Below, one piece after another: positions 24,988 to 33,033 of a stretch of 64,000 bases of DNA. Numbering within the stretch: position 1 is the first letter of the stretch; the number at the start of each line of letters is the position of its first letter. The position numbers and the translations under genes were made by a program. A model generated the notes under the pieces. That model saw only the letters and a program-made list of their open reading frames with translations, was not told the DNA's origin and did no database searches. Source of the stretch: Lentzea nigeriaca (GTDB lineage Bacteria > Actinomycetota > Actinomycetes > Mycobacteriales > Pseudonocardiaceae); NCBI RefSeq assembly GCF_016907955.1, contig NZ_JAFBCX010000003.1:124001-188000 (forward strand), in the 5' to 3' direction.

Positions 24988-26208
24988 TCAGTCACCGACG
25001 GTAGGAAGGTTGGTTACCTCACGTGCACCCTCGTTCGTCTGGTCTGGGTCGCGAGTCGACAACAGGCCTACCGCGCCGGCCGGGAACAGCAGCACCGACA
25101 GCAGCCCTGCGCAGGTGAGCGCGGCGGCCGTGACCGGGGACATCAGCCCGACGGCCACACCGATCTGAGTGGCCGTGACGATGAACGGCAACGAGGTCGC
25201 CTGCAGCAGCGCCACAGCGAAGACGTCACGGCGCGGCAGCGAGCGCACGTGCAGGAACGCGGGCAGTCCGCGGGCGAGCAGCAGTGCGACGAGGAACAAC
25301 GGGACCCGTGCGAGCGCCCCGGCGTCGGCGAGCAGGCCGCCCAGGTCGAGCCGCAGACCGCTGGTGACGAAGAAGACCGGGATGAGGAAGCCGTAGCCGA
25401 CGGCCTCCAGCTTGATCCGGAACCGCGGGTGCGACGTCGTGTCCCGGTCGATCACGCCCACCACGACCCCGGCGAGGAACGCGCCGAGGATGCTCTCCAG
25501 CCCCAGCTCCTCGGCCAGCGCGACGAACGCCACGAGCAGCACGACGGCCGCGCGCACCCGGATCTCCGCGGTGGTGTCCTGCAACCGGAACAGCGCGTCC
25601 GCGAGGCGGCGTGACCTTCCGGCGAAGACGATCACCAGGCCGGTGAGCACGACCAGTCCCGCGAACAGGCCGAGCAGGCCCACCCGTCCGCCGAGGCCTC
25701 CACCGGACATCGAGAACGCCAGCGACAACAGGATGATGGCCGCGAAGTCCGCCACGGACGCACCCGCGATGGCGACCTGTCCCGCGTCGCCGTCGACGCG
25801 GCCGGCGTCCTTGAGTACGGGGACGATCAGCCCGAGCGAGGTCGCCGACAGCGTGACCGCCAGCAGCAGCGGGCTCTGCACCCAGCCGGCCGCCTGGAAG
25901 GCGAACCCGGCGGCGAGGCCGACCGCGAGCGTGACGACGTAACCGAGCAGCGCCTGGCCGCTCAGCCGGTGCACGTCGATCTCCAGTCCCGCGAGGAACA
26001 GCAGGAACGCGAGCCCGAGCAGCGCGACGATCTGCACCGGTAGGTCGATCTCCACCCAGCCGAGCCCCGAGGGCCCGACGACGATCCCCGCGACGATCTC
26101 CAGGACGACGGCCGGCACGCGCAGTGCGGGTGCGAGGCCGAGCAGCAGTGGTGCCGTCAGCGCGATGGCGGCGACGATCAGCAGGTTGACGAACTCCACA
26201 TCCGGCAT
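24988..26208 (-). CDS. Cation:proton antiporter (CPA2 / KefB-like)
   Basis: The protein has 406 aa and about 12-13 membrane helices with the Na+/H+ exchanger fold (LRVPAVVLEIVAGIVVGPSGLGW, LLGLAFLLFLAGLEIDVHRL, ATSLGLIVPVLKD, ADFAAIILLSL, GAFLAGVVVGV, PVFFVTSGLRLDL). There is no C-terminal TrkA-N domain. It should exchange Na+ or K+ for protons at the membrane. It lies 31 bp downstream of the anti-sigma gene, the last member of the 30159-24988 operon, so it may belong to the sigma factor's stress response. Confidence 0.88.
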   Translation of the reverse strand: MPDVEFVNLLIVAAIALTAPLLLGLAPALRVPAVVLEIVAGIVVGPSGLGWVEIDLPVQIVALLGLAFLLFLAGLEIDVHRLSGQALLGYVVTLAVGLAAGFAFQAAGWVQSPLLLAVTLSATSLGLIVPVLKDAGRVDGDAGQVAIAGASVADFAAIILLSLAFSMSGGGLGGRVGLLGLFAGLVVLTGLVIVFAGRSRRLADALFRLQDTTAEIRVRAAVVLLVAFVALAEELGLESILGAFLAGVVVGVIDRDTTSHPRFRIKLEAVGYGFLIPVFFVTSGLRLDLGGLLADAGALARVPLFLVALLLARGLPAFLHVRSLPRRDVFAVALLQATSLPFIVTATQIGVAVGLMSPVTAAALTCAGLLSVLLFPAGAVGLLSTRDPDQTNEGAREVTNLPTVGD

Positions 26209-26239
26209 GGGAGTTCAGTGCCGGTGTGCCCGCCGGACG

Positions 26240-26470
26240 TTACGCCCGCGGGAAGTTCCGGAACGCCTCCAGCAGCCGGTCGCGCGTGTCGCCGGACAGA
26301 GTCTCCGGCGGCAGTTCGCCCAGTTCGGCGATGGTGATGCGGAACTGGTCGAGGTAGCGCTCGCAGCCGGGGCACTCGGCGAGATGGGCGACGAAGTCGC
26401 GTTCGGTCTCCTCGTCCAGCGCGCCCTCCAGGAACGCGGTGACGAGCTCGACGAACTCCTCGCAGGTCAT
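26240..26470 (-). CDS. Zinc-finger anti-sigma factor (ZAS/zf-HC2)
   Basis: The protein has 76 aa and starts MTCEEFVELVTAFLEGALDE. It carries the zf-HC2 motif HLAECPGCERY (H-x3-C-x2-C). No membrane segment follows, so it is a cytoplasmic, RsrA-like anti-sigma factor, which in this family senses redox state or a ligand. Its ATG overlaps the sigma-factor TGA (ATGA), and the pair is translationally coupled. It presumably holds the sigma factor from 26467 inactive. Confidence 0.85.
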   Translation of the reverse strand: MTCEEFVELVTAFLEGALDEETERDFVAHLAECPGCERYLDQFRITIAELGELPPETLSGDTRDRLLEAFRNFPRA

Positions 26471-27084
26471 GCCGCTCCCCCCAGGTACTTCTCGACGTGT
26501 GCGCGGACCGCCGCGCGGCCGCGGTGCAGCAGCACCCGCTGGTTGGCCGCCGAGATCTCCAGCATCGCGCACACCTCGTCCGACGTGTGACCGTCGACGT
26601 CGCGCAACGTCACCACGACGCGTTGCCGTTCCGGCAGCTCGTCGAGTGCCCGCGCGACGACGTGGCGAAACTCGTCGCCGAGCACCCACGGCTCGGGAAA
26701 CTCCTGCCAGTGCCCCGGATAGGCGTCATCGGGCCCGCGGAACCGGTCCGGGTCCACGGTCGGGCCACCGTCCGGCTCCAGGCTCGTCCACGGCACCGTG
26801 CGCTTCTCCTTGACACCCCGTTTCTTCGCCGTGTTGACGAGGATCCGGTACACCCACGTGCGCAACGACGAGGCGCCCTGGAACCCACCGACGCCGCGGA
26901 TCACGGCGAGCCAGGTGTCCTGGACGACCTCCTCCGCGGAAGCGTCGGTGGACACGAACGACCGGGCCAGCCGCAGCATCGACGCCGACCAGCTGTCGAG
27001 CAGCCGCGCGAACGTCGCCTCGTCACCGGACCGGAGTCCGGCGACGAGGACGTCGTCCGCGGGCAGCATCCGGACAGAATCCAC
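26467..27084 (-). CDS. ECF-type RNA polymerase sigma factor
   Basis: The protein has 205 aa. Region 2 is at about 27-93 (DASAEEVVQDTWLAVIRGV, SSLRTWVYRILVNTAKKRG). An acidic/Pro-rich linker follows, then region 4 at about 145-195 (LDELPERQRVVVTLRDVDGH, NQRVLLHRGRAAVRAHVEKY). It is followed in overlap by a zinc anti-sigma factor and preceded 9 bp upstream by the flavodoxin-like reductase gene. It therefore sits inside a metabolic operon that it may itself control. Confidence 0.9.
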   Translation of the reverse strand: MDSVRMLPADDVLVAGLRSGDEATFARLLDSWSASMLRLARSFVSTDASAEEVVQDTWLAVIRGVGGFQGASSLRTWVYRILVNTAKKRGVKEKRTVPWTSLEPDGGPTVDPDRFRGPDDAYPGHWQEFPEPWVLGDEFRHVVARALDELPERQRVVVTLRDVDGHTSDEVCAMLEISAANQRVLLHRGRAAVRAHVEKYLGGAA

Positions 27085-27093
27085 ATGGGAAAT

Positions 27094-27798
27094 CTACCGG
27101 TACTCGGGGTTGTCGAAGTCGTAGCGACATCCCGCGTCCCACCCGGAGCGCTGGTTTCCGTGCGCCGGGATCCCGCCCGCGTCCTTGAGCATGCGGGCGA
27201 CGTGCAGCAGGTTCCACGTCATGAACGTGGTGTTCCGGTTCGTGAAGTCGTTCTCCGGCCCGCCCGATCCGGGGTCCAGATAGGACGGTCCGGGCCCTGC
27301 CTCACCGATCCAGCCCGCGTCGGCCTGCGGCGGGATCGTGTAGCCGAGGTGCTGCAAGCTGTAGAGGATGTTCATGGCGCAGTGCTTCACGCCGTCCTCG
27401 TTGCCGGTGATCAGGCACCCGCCGACGCGGCCGTAGTAGGCGTACTGGCCGGCGTCGTTGAGCAGGTGCGAGCACGCGTAGAGCCGTTCGATCACCTGCT
27501 TGGTCACCGAACTGTTGTCGCCCAGCCAGATCGGGCCCGCGATCACCAGGATGTCGGAGGCCATGACGCGTTCGTAGATCTCCGGCCAGGCGTCGGTCGC
27601 CCAGCCGTGCTCTCTCATGTCCGGCCACACGCCGATCGCGATGTCGTGGTCGATCGCCCGCAGCACCTCGACCTGCACGCCCTGCTTCTCCATGATCGCC
27701 CGGCTGACGTCCACCAGGCCCTCGGTGTTGCTGCGATCCGGCGAACGCTTCAGGGTGCAGTTGATGAACATCGCCTTGAGGTCGCTGTAGTCGGTCAT
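27094..27798 (-). CDS. Flavodoxin-like NAD(P)H-dependent FMN oxidoreductase
   Basis: The protein has 234 aa with a flavodoxin-like FMN-reductase fold (AMFINCTLKRSPDRSNTEGL for the phosphate loop, ILVIAGPIWLGDNSSVTKQV, GGCLITGNEDGVKH). It probably moves electrons from NAD(P)H via FMN. Its ATG overlaps the SRPBCC stop, with GGAG eight bases upstream. Placement after the Rieske-ThDP fusion suggests it may serve as a redox partner, though this is only context. Confidence 0.85.
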   Translation of the reverse strand: MTDYSDLKAMFINCTLKRSPDRSNTEGLVDVSRAIMEKQGVQVEVLRAIDHDIAIGVWPDMREHGWATDAWPEIYERVMASDILVIAGPIWLGDNSSVTKQVIERLYACSHLLNDAGQYAYYGRVGGCLITGNEDGVKHCAMNILYSLQHLGYTIPPQADAGWIGEAGPGPSYLDPGSGGPENDFTNRNTTFMTWNLLHVARMLKDAGGIPAHGNQRSGWDAGCRYDFDNPEYR

Positions 27799-28223
27799 GC
27801 GAAACGCTCCTTCAGCGCGGTCAGGCCCGGCAGGAAGATCCCGTCGCGGACCTGGGAGATCACCTGGGACTCGTCGGTCGCGTCGCAGTCGAAGTCGGCC
27901 GTCCACTCGACCAGCGACATGGTGTCGGACGCGGGCCTCACCCGCAGGCCGGAGACGTAGCCGCGCACGGGCAGTCCGGCGGTGTCCTCGAACGCGTACC
28001 GGGTGCTGCGCTCGGCGTCGTCCAGGGCGACGAGCCGTTCGCGGTGCCCGCCTGCCGCGGGGAAGACGCGGACGGCGCCCACCCGGTCGGCGGGGTCACC
28101 GCCTTCGATCTTCGCCTCCGGGAGTAACGGATGCCAGGAGCCGATGGCGGAGAAGTCCCGCACCAGCTCCCACACCTCCTCGGCGGGGGCGTCGAGCACA
28201 GCGCTGGTCACGATTCTGGGCAT
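27795..28223 (-). CDS. SRPBCC-superfamily protein (polyketide cyclase/START-like)
   Basis: The protein has 142 aa. MPRIVTSAVLDAPAEEVWEL followed by FSAIGSWHPLLPEAKIEGGD, ERLVALDD and TRYAFEDTAGLPVRGYVSGL matches the SRPBCC / polyketide-cyclase-2 group, which bind hydrophobic ligands in a deep cavity. AGGAGGAG precedes ATG 28223. It is 13 bp after the Rieske-ThDP gene and overlaps the reductase gene by 4 nt. Role in the operon unknown. Confidence 0.82.
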   Translation of the reverse strand: MPRIVTSAVLDAPAEEVWELVRDFSAIGSWHPLLPEAKIEGGDPADRVGAVRVFPAAGGHRERLVALDDAERSTRYAFEDTAGLPVRGYVSGLRVRPASDTMSLVEWTADFDCDATDESQVISQVRDGIFLPGLTALKERFA

Positions 28224-28236
28224 GCGGATGCTCCTC

Positions 28237-30159
28237 CTAGAGCAGTTCGGCGTCCTGTTCGACGCACAACAAGGCCGGTCCATCGGTGGTGAAGAGCTCG
28301 GTCATGGCTTCGTCGAGCTGGTCGCGCCGGTCGACGCGGATGCCGGTCGCGCCGCAGAGCCGGGCGTACGCGGCCCAGTCCGGGTTGTGCAGCGAGGTGT
28401 GCCAGACCGGGTAGTCCTCGGCGAGCTGCTCCTTGCTGATCTTGCCGAGGGCGTTGTTGTTGAGCAGCACGTGCTTGATCGGGATGCCGTACTTCACCGC
28501 GGTAGTCAGCTCGGTGGCGTACTGCCCGAACCCGCCGTCACCCGTGACGGCGACGATCGGGCGGCCGGGCGCGGCGGCCCACGCGCCGATCGCGGCCGGG
28601 TACCCGAAGCCGATCGACCCGAGATAACCCGACATGAGCACCGGCTGCCCCTTGGACTCGAGGTAGCGGCCGAGCGAGTACGCGTGGTTGCCGACGTCCA
28701 CGGTGACGATCGCGTCGGCGCTCAGATGCTGTGACAGCGCGGCGAAAACCGCCGCCGCGGACACGCCACGACCGCGGTCGTCGGCAGCGCGCCGGGACTT
28801 CTCGTGCCGCCAGATGTCCCACCGAGCGGCGACATCGGGCCGTTGGTCGGTCGACTTCACCTCGTCCAGCTCGTTCACGAGTGCGGTGAGCGTGAGCGCC
28901 GCGTCACCGAGCACGTCACAGGTCACCGCGTCGAAGCGGCCGATCGCGGCGTGGTCGTCGTCGATCTGCACGATCGGCTTGTACGGCGCGATTCCCGTGT
29001 GGTTGGCGAACGAGGCGCCGACCACCACGAGCAGGTCGGACTCGTTCATCAGCCAGCTCGCGACCGGCGTGCCGCTGCGGCCGAGCACGCCGCCCGCGAG
29101 CGGGTGCGAGTCGGCGACGACCCCCTTGGCCTTGAACGTGGTCAGCACCGGCGCGTTGAGGCGTTCCGCGAGCATCCGCACCTCGGTGCGGGCCGCCCAC
29201 GCGCCGTGCCCGGCGATCAGCACCGGCCGGCGAGCGTCCCGGATCAGTGCCGCCGCTCTGGACAAGGCCGCGTCGTCCGGTCGCGTCCGCCGATCGGACA
29301 ACCTGCCGTCCGGCATCCCGGCCTTCGCCTCCGACGGCAGCACCTGCACCTCGTCCGGCAGCACGAGGTGCGCGACGCCGCGTCCGTCGATCGCGTGCTT
29401 CACCGCCAGGGCAGCGAGTTCCGCATGATCGCTTCCACTGTGGACGGTCGTGGTGGACACGGCGACGTCCTTGAACACCGCGGAGAGGTCGACGTCCTGG
29501 AACGCACCACGGCCGAGCACCTTCGACGGCACCTGGCCCGAAATGGCAATGACGGGTGCCTGGTCGAGCTTCGCGTCGTAGAGACCGGTGAGCAGGTTGG
29601 TCGAGCCCGGTCCGGCGATCGCGAAGCACGCGGCGGGCCGGCCGGTGAGTTTGCCGTACGCGCCGGCGGCGAACGCGGCCGCGCCCTCGTGCCGGATGCC
29701 GACGTAGGTCAGCTCACCGCGTTCCTCCGCGCGGCGCAACGCCTCGGCGAACCCGAGGTTCGAGTGGCCGACCATGCCGAACACGTGCGTGACACCGTGC
29801 GCGACCAGCGTCTCGACCATGACGTCCGCGACGGTGCGTGGCCGCACCTCCAGCTCCGGCAGCTCGACGTAGACGCCGTCCTCGCGTTCCTCGACCTCGA
29901 ACGCCGGGACCCCGTCCGAGAATCCCGCGGGTGGCTTGCCCGTCAGCGGGTGGTAGTCGTAGCCGTGCCAAGGGCAGCGCAGCCAGCCCTTCTCGATCGC
30001 GCCCTCCCCCAGCGGACCGCCCTGGTGCGGGCACCGGTTCTCCAGTGCCCCCAGCCCGGCACCGCACCGCGACAACGCGACGGTCCGTCCGTCCACGACG
30101 ACACTGCGCACCCGCCCGTCCTCCGGGACGTCAGCGGGATCCACCCGATGCCACGACAT
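28237..30159 (-). CDS. Rieske [2Fe-2S] domain fused to a ThDP-dependent enzyme (acetolactate synthase/pyruvate oxidase family)
   Basis: The protein has 640 aa. Residues 1-105 form a Rieske ferredoxin domain with both ligand pairs, CPH (RCPHQGGPLGE) and CPWH (RCPWHGYDYHPLTG), separated by 16 residues. Residues 110-640 are a complete ThDP enzyme: the catalytic Glu is in GIRHEGAAAFAAGAYGKLTG, a central domain has VLIAGHGAW, and the ThDP/Mg motif GDGGFGQYATE ends at LLNNNALG. Such enzymes decarboxylate 2-keto acids. The fused iron-sulfur domain could accept electrons from the hydroxyethyl-ThDP intermediate, giving an oxidative reaction. It is the first gene of a six-gene operon. Confidence 0.88.
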   Translation of the reverse strand: MSWHRVDPADVPEDGRVRSVVVDGRTVALSRCGAGLGALENRCPHQGGPLGEGAIEKGWLRCPWHGYDYHPLTGKPPAGFSDGVPAFEVEEREDGVYVELPELEVRPRTVADVMVETLVAHGVTHVFGMVGHSNLGFAEALRRAEERGELTYVGIRHEGAAAFAAGAYGKLTGRPAACFAIAGPGSTNLLTGLYDAKLDQAPVIAISGQVPSKVLGRGAFQDVDLSAVFKDVAVSTTTVHSGSDHAELAALAVKHAIDGRGVAHLVLPDEVQVLPSEAKAGMPDGRLSDRRTRPDDAALSRAAALIRDARRPVLIAGHGAWAARTEVRMLAERLNAPVLTTFKAKGVVADSHPLAGGVLGRSGTPVASWLMNESDLLVVVGASFANHTGIAPYKPIVQIDDDHAAIGRFDAVTCDVLGDAALTLTALVNELDEVKSTDQRPDVAARWDIWRHEKSRRAADDRGRGVSAAAVFAALSQHLSADAIVTVDVGNHAYSLGRYLESKGQPVLMSGYLGSIGFGYPAAIGAWAAAPGRPIVAVTGDGGFGQYATELTTAVKYGIPIKHVLLNNNALGKISKEQLAEDYPVWHTSLHNPDWAAYARLCGATGIRVDRRDQLDEAMTELFTTDGPALLCVEQDAELL

Positions 30160-30222
30160 GTAACGCCTCCTCGGTGAGCCGACACTGAGGACTCAGTTCC
30201 CGCAGCCGTGACCGGCGTTACA
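30159..30222. promoter_or_regulatory. Concentric inverted repeats in a divergent promoter
   Basis: TGTAACGCC (30159-30167) pairs with GGCGTTACA (30214-30222), and CTGAG (30185-30189) pairs with CTCAG (30192-30196). Both share exactly the same centre (30190.5). The element fills the space between the Rieske-ThDP gene and the 30235 gene, and is a candidate shared operator for the two divergent units. Confidence 0.45.
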
Positions 30223-30234
30223 CGAGGAGACGAC

Positions 30235-30840
30235 ATGACTTTCGAGACGACCCGCCGCGCACTGCACGGCATCGCCGAACTGGTCCTCGCCGGACCGCAG
30301 TACGACCGCAGCGGCACCATCCGGCTGCGCATCAGACCCGGCGGCTTCGGCACCGTCGCCGAACCCGACCTGCGCATCGACGGCGACCAGCTCGTCACCG
30401 ACGGCGTGCGCCTGCCGCTCAAGGGCACGTGCGGCGACCTGGCGGCCGGCGCGGGAGTGCGCCTGCGCGCGCTCGGCGACGTCTACCGCGACGGCTCCGG
30501 CGTCACCCCCGACGAGCAGCTCGACATCGACCCGTCCGCTGCCCGGCTCATCGCCGACGCCTTCGCCGAAGGCGACCGGGCGCTGCGGGAGTTCGCCCCT
30601 GACCAGACGCCGGTCCTCTGGCCGGAGCACTTCGACCTCGGCATCACCCTCGACGAGGTCAACTACGGCGTCTCCCCCGGCGACGGGCACTTCGCCGAGC
30701 CCTACGCCTATGTCGGCCCTTGGCGGCAACGCACCGGATCGTTCTGGAACACGGCGTTCGGCGCCGCGTACCCGCTCACGCGGCTCGACTCGATCGTCGG
30801 GTTCTTCCGCGACGGCCGTGCGGAAACCGCCAAGGGCTGA
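30235..30840 (+). CDS. Conserved hypothetical protein
   Basis: The protein has 201 aa and starts MTFETTRRALHGIAELVLAG. GAGGAG lies five bases before the ATG. It is soluble, acidic and without signal or membrane segments. A segment near the end is rich in aromatic residues (VGPWRQRTGSFWNTAFGAAY). It is divergent from the Rieske-ThDP operon and shares its promoter region. I recognise a protein type common in actinomycetes but no function. Confidence 0.7.
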   Translation: MTFETTRRALHGIAELVLAGPQYDRSGTIRLRIRPGGFGTVAEPDLRIDGDQLVTDGVRLPLKGTCGDLAAGAGVRLRALGDVYRDGSGVTPDEQLDIDPSAARLIADAFAEGDRALREFAPDQTPVLWPEHFDLGITLDEVNYGVSPGDGHFAEPYAYVGPWRQRTGSFWNTAFGAAYPLTRLDSIVGFFRDGRAETAKG

Positions 30841-30853
30841 CGCCGCCGGAGGT

Positions 30854-31102
30854 CTACCCCTGCACGACCGGGTAGATCTCGTCGGCGACCAGACCGTGCG
30901 CCTCGCGGTGCACTCTGTGCGCCGCCTCCGCGTCCGGGGCCTCCACCAGGCAGAACACCTTGCCCGCCTGGTCGTCGACCCAGTAGTGCAGGTAGCGCAC
31001 GCCGTACTGGTCCTGGGTGCGCAGGTCGGCCTGGTGGGCTTCCGCCACGTCCTTCGCGCTGGCGCCGTCGGGCAGTTGATTGTGGACATCCATGAACAGC
31101 AT
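30854..31102 (-). CDS. DUF4242 protein (SCO4226-like, nickel-binding family)
   Basis: The protein has 82 aa, a single ferredoxin-like domain (MLFMDVHNQLPDGASAKDVA, VRYLHYWVDDQAGKVFCLVE, VHREAHGLVADEIYPVVQG) of the DUF4242 family. A Streptomyces relative in this family binds nickel. AGGAGGA precedes the ATG. The upstream region carries an 11-bp-period direct repeat at SARP-like spacing from a -10 hexamer, next to the divergent SARP/BTAD regulator. That regulator probably activates it. Confidence 0.8.
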   Translation of the reverse strand: MLFMDVHNQLPDGASAKDVAEAHQADLRTQDQYGVRYLHYWVDDQAGKVFCLVEAPDAEAAHRVHREAHGLVADEIYPVVQG

Positions 31103-31133
31103 GGCGTTCCTCCTCTTGCGACTCTGTGCGGCG

Positions 31134-31167
31134 AGGTTAGGCAGCGGAGCGTTCCCCGAGCGTTCCC
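31134..31167 (-). promoter_or_regulatory. SARP-type direct repeats and -10 box for the DUF4242 gene
   Basis: GAGCGTTCCC occurs at 31147-31156 and again at 31158-31167, an 11-bp period. Read on the minus strand, the repeats are followed after 7 bp by TAACCT (31139-31134), a good -10 hexamer. SARP activators bind heptameric direct repeats spaced 11 bp and placed about 8 bp before the -10. A BTAD regulator gene starts at 31193. Confidence 0.6.
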
Positions 31168-31192
31168 GCGGCGGCCGACGTAAGGTCGGGCC

Positions 31193-32893
31193 ATGCCTGC
31201 CACCTGCCAGGTGCGTGTACTCGGCGGGTTTGGCGTCACCGTGGACGGCAGCCCTGTCCCCAGCCATGCCTGGCGCAGCCGCAGAGCCGCCGACGTGGTG
31301 AAACTGCTGGCGCTCGAGAACGCGCATCGGCTGCACCGCGAACAGGTCATGGAGCTGCTGTGGCCCGACCTGCCCGTCGAGGCGGCCGGCGCGAACCTGC
31401 GCAAGGCCGTGCACTACGCCCGCCGGGCGCTCGGCGGGCCCGGCGCGATCGCCGTCGAGGGTCACGTACTGGTGCTGTGGCCGGGCGGGCGCCTGGACTG
31501 CGACCTCGACCGGTTCGACCGAGCCGCGGACGTCGCGCTGGCCTCTGGCGACGCGCGGGCGTGTGCCGAGGCGGCCGCGACCTACAGCGGTGACGTGCTG
31601 CCGGACGACCGGTACGAGTGGTGGGCGGAGGAACGACGAACCAAGGCGAGGACCCACTACATCGCGCTGCTGCGGGCCGCCTGTGACTGGACCCGGTTGC
31701 TGGAGCTCGACGAGACCGACGAGGAGGCGCACCGCGCGCTGATGCGGCGCCACCTCGCGGCCGGGCGGCGCCGGGAAGCGTTGCGCCAGTTCGAACAACT
31801 CCGCGAGGCGCTGCGGGAACGCATCGGTGTCGGACCGGACGCCGAGACGGTCGCGCTCTACGAGACCGTGCTGGCCGAGGGGGCCGAGCCGCCGTCGGTG
31901 CGGCAGACGGTGGCGGTGACCCTCGCCAACGGACTGGTCGCCTGGGGCCGCCGCAACATCGAGGAAGCCGAACGGCTCGCCAAGAGGGCACGGGCGCTGG
32001 CACTGGACGCGAACCTCGGGCACGAGCTGGGCGAGGCGTCCACGCTGCTCGCGCTCGTCGCCTACGCGAAAGGCACGTGGCACCAGCAGTTCCGGCGGGA
32101 GTTCGCCGACTCCGTCCGGCGCTCGGCGAGCCTGGAAGGCGCCGTGTTCGACGCCCACCTGTGCTTCCAGGAGTTCTACCTCTACGGACCGGAAGGCCAC
32201 GAGGGCGCGGAGTCGTTCGGCCGCGACCTGCTCGGCATCGCCTCCGAGGCCGACTCGGCTGCCGGCCGGGCACTGGCGCACCTGCTGCTCGGCGAGCTCG
32301 CACTGCTGTCCGGCCACCTCGACGAGGCGTCCGCCTACCTCGACCGGTCGCTCACGGACGCGGAGCGGGCAGGATGCCTCTCGGCCCAGAGCATCGCGCT
32401 CGAACGTGCCGCGGAAGCGCACATCCGGCGGGGCGACCGCAGCACCGCCGTCGCGCTGCTCGACCGCGCGATGCCGCTCGCGCACGCGTCGGGCATCCGG
32501 TCTCACCTCGTCATCCGAATCCACGGACTGCGCGTGCTCGCCGGCGGGCTCGTCGAGGCACTGGGCGCGGTCCGCGACGGCGAACGCCTGCTCGCCGAGG
32601 CGGCCCACGTGTGCGATCCGTGCTCGATGGCGTTCCGGATCGAGGCGGCACGGGCCTGCGCGCGGGCGAACGACCTGAGCCGGGCCCGGCAGCACCTGGC
32701 GGAGGCGGAACGGATCAGCGGGCTGTGGCAGGGCGGCCCGTGGTCGGCAGCGCTCTGGGAGGTCAGGGCCGAACTGCGCGGGGCGGCCGGGCAGACCGCC
32801 CAGGCCGCCGCGTTGTACCTCGAAGCGGCCGAGCTGTACGCCACCCTGCACCGGCCGATCGAGGAGAACCGCTGCCGGGCGGCCGCCCGCTGA
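31193..32893 (+). CDS. SARP/AfsR-type regulator: winged helix + BTAD + TPR-like region
   Basis: The protein has 566 aa. The N-terminal OmpR-type winged helix (about 5-95: CQVRVLGGFGVTVDGSPV, LHREQVMELLWPDLP, ANLRKAVHYARRALG) is followed by a bacterial transcriptional activation domain (about 100-245, RIGVGPDAETVALYETVLAE). A long alpha-helical, TPR-like C-terminal half follows. There is no NB-ARC ATPase. It is divergent from the DUF4242 gene, whose promoter carries SARP-like repeats. A terminator-like hairpin follows at 32961. Confidence 0.85.
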   Translation: MPATCQVRVLGGFGVTVDGSPVPSHAWRSRRAADVVKLLALENAHRLHREQVMELLWPDLPVEAAGANLRKAVHYARRALGGPGAIAVEGHVLVLWPGGRLDCDLDRFDRAADVALASGDARACAEAAATYSGDVLPDDRYEWWAEERRTKARTHYIALLRAACDWTRLLELDETDEEAHRALMRRHLAAGRRREALRQFEQLREALRERIGVGPDAETVALYETVLAEGAEPPSVRQTVAVTLANGLVAWGRRNIEEAERLAKRARALALDANLGHELGEASTLLALVAYAKGTWHQQFRREFADSVRRSASLEGAVFDAHLCFQEFYLYGPEGHEGAESFGRDLLGIASEADSAAGRALAHLLLGELALLSGHLDEASAYLDRSLTDAERAGCLSAQSIALERAAEAHIRRGDRSTAVALLDRAMPLAHASGIRSHLVIRIHGLRVLAGGLVEALGAVRDGERLLAEAAHVCDPCSMAFRIEAARACARANDLSRARQHLAEAERISGLWQGGPWSAALWEVRAELRGAAGQTAQAAALYLEAAELYATLHRPIEENRCRAAAR

Positions 32894-32894
32894 G

Positions 32895-32970
32895 TCAGTC
32901 GCGAACCTTGCGGCGCACCAGAACCACGGCACCGGCCAACACCTGCAGGATCAGCGCACCAGCGAGCGTT
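32895..32970 (-). pseudogene. Possible C-terminal remnant of a membrane protein
   Basis: The minus frame ending at 32895 reads STLAGALILQVLAGAVVLVR and then a basic tail to the stop. It looks like a last transmembrane helix with cytoplasmic end and keeps high third-position GC. Nothing upstream in frame resembles a gene, because the region overlaps the TetR promoter. It may be a deletion remnant or chance. Confidence 0.22.
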
Positions 32971-32998
32971 GAACGCGACCGCCAAGGTCGCGCTCGCT
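32961..32998 (+). terminator. Bulged hairpin after the SARP gene
   Basis: AGCGAG (32961-32966) pairs with CTCGCT (32993-32998). Within it, CGCGACC (32974-32980) pairs with GGTCGCG (32986-32992) around a 5-nt loop. It lies about 70 bp past the SARP stop and just before the TetR promoter. Confidence 0.4.
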
Positions 32999-33027
32999 TG
33001 ACGGAGTGAGCGCTCACTCCGCACCAT
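32998..33027 (+). promoter_or_regulatory. TetR promoter with 20-bp palindromic operator
   Basis: CGGAGTGAGCGCTCACTCCG (33002-33021) is a perfect palindrome. It begins within TTGACG (-35, 32998-33003) and fills the spacer up to CACCAT (33022-33027), a possible -10. Transcription would then start at or next to ATG 33034, giving a leaderless mRNA. The position is typical of TetR autorepression. Confidence 0.6.
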
Positions 33028-33033
33028 GGGTGC

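Noticed and set aside
30854..32932. 692-codon minus-strand frame across the SARP gene
   Set aside because: Only its last 82 codons (DUF4242) are real. The rest mirrors the SARP gene and starts with unnatural sequence.
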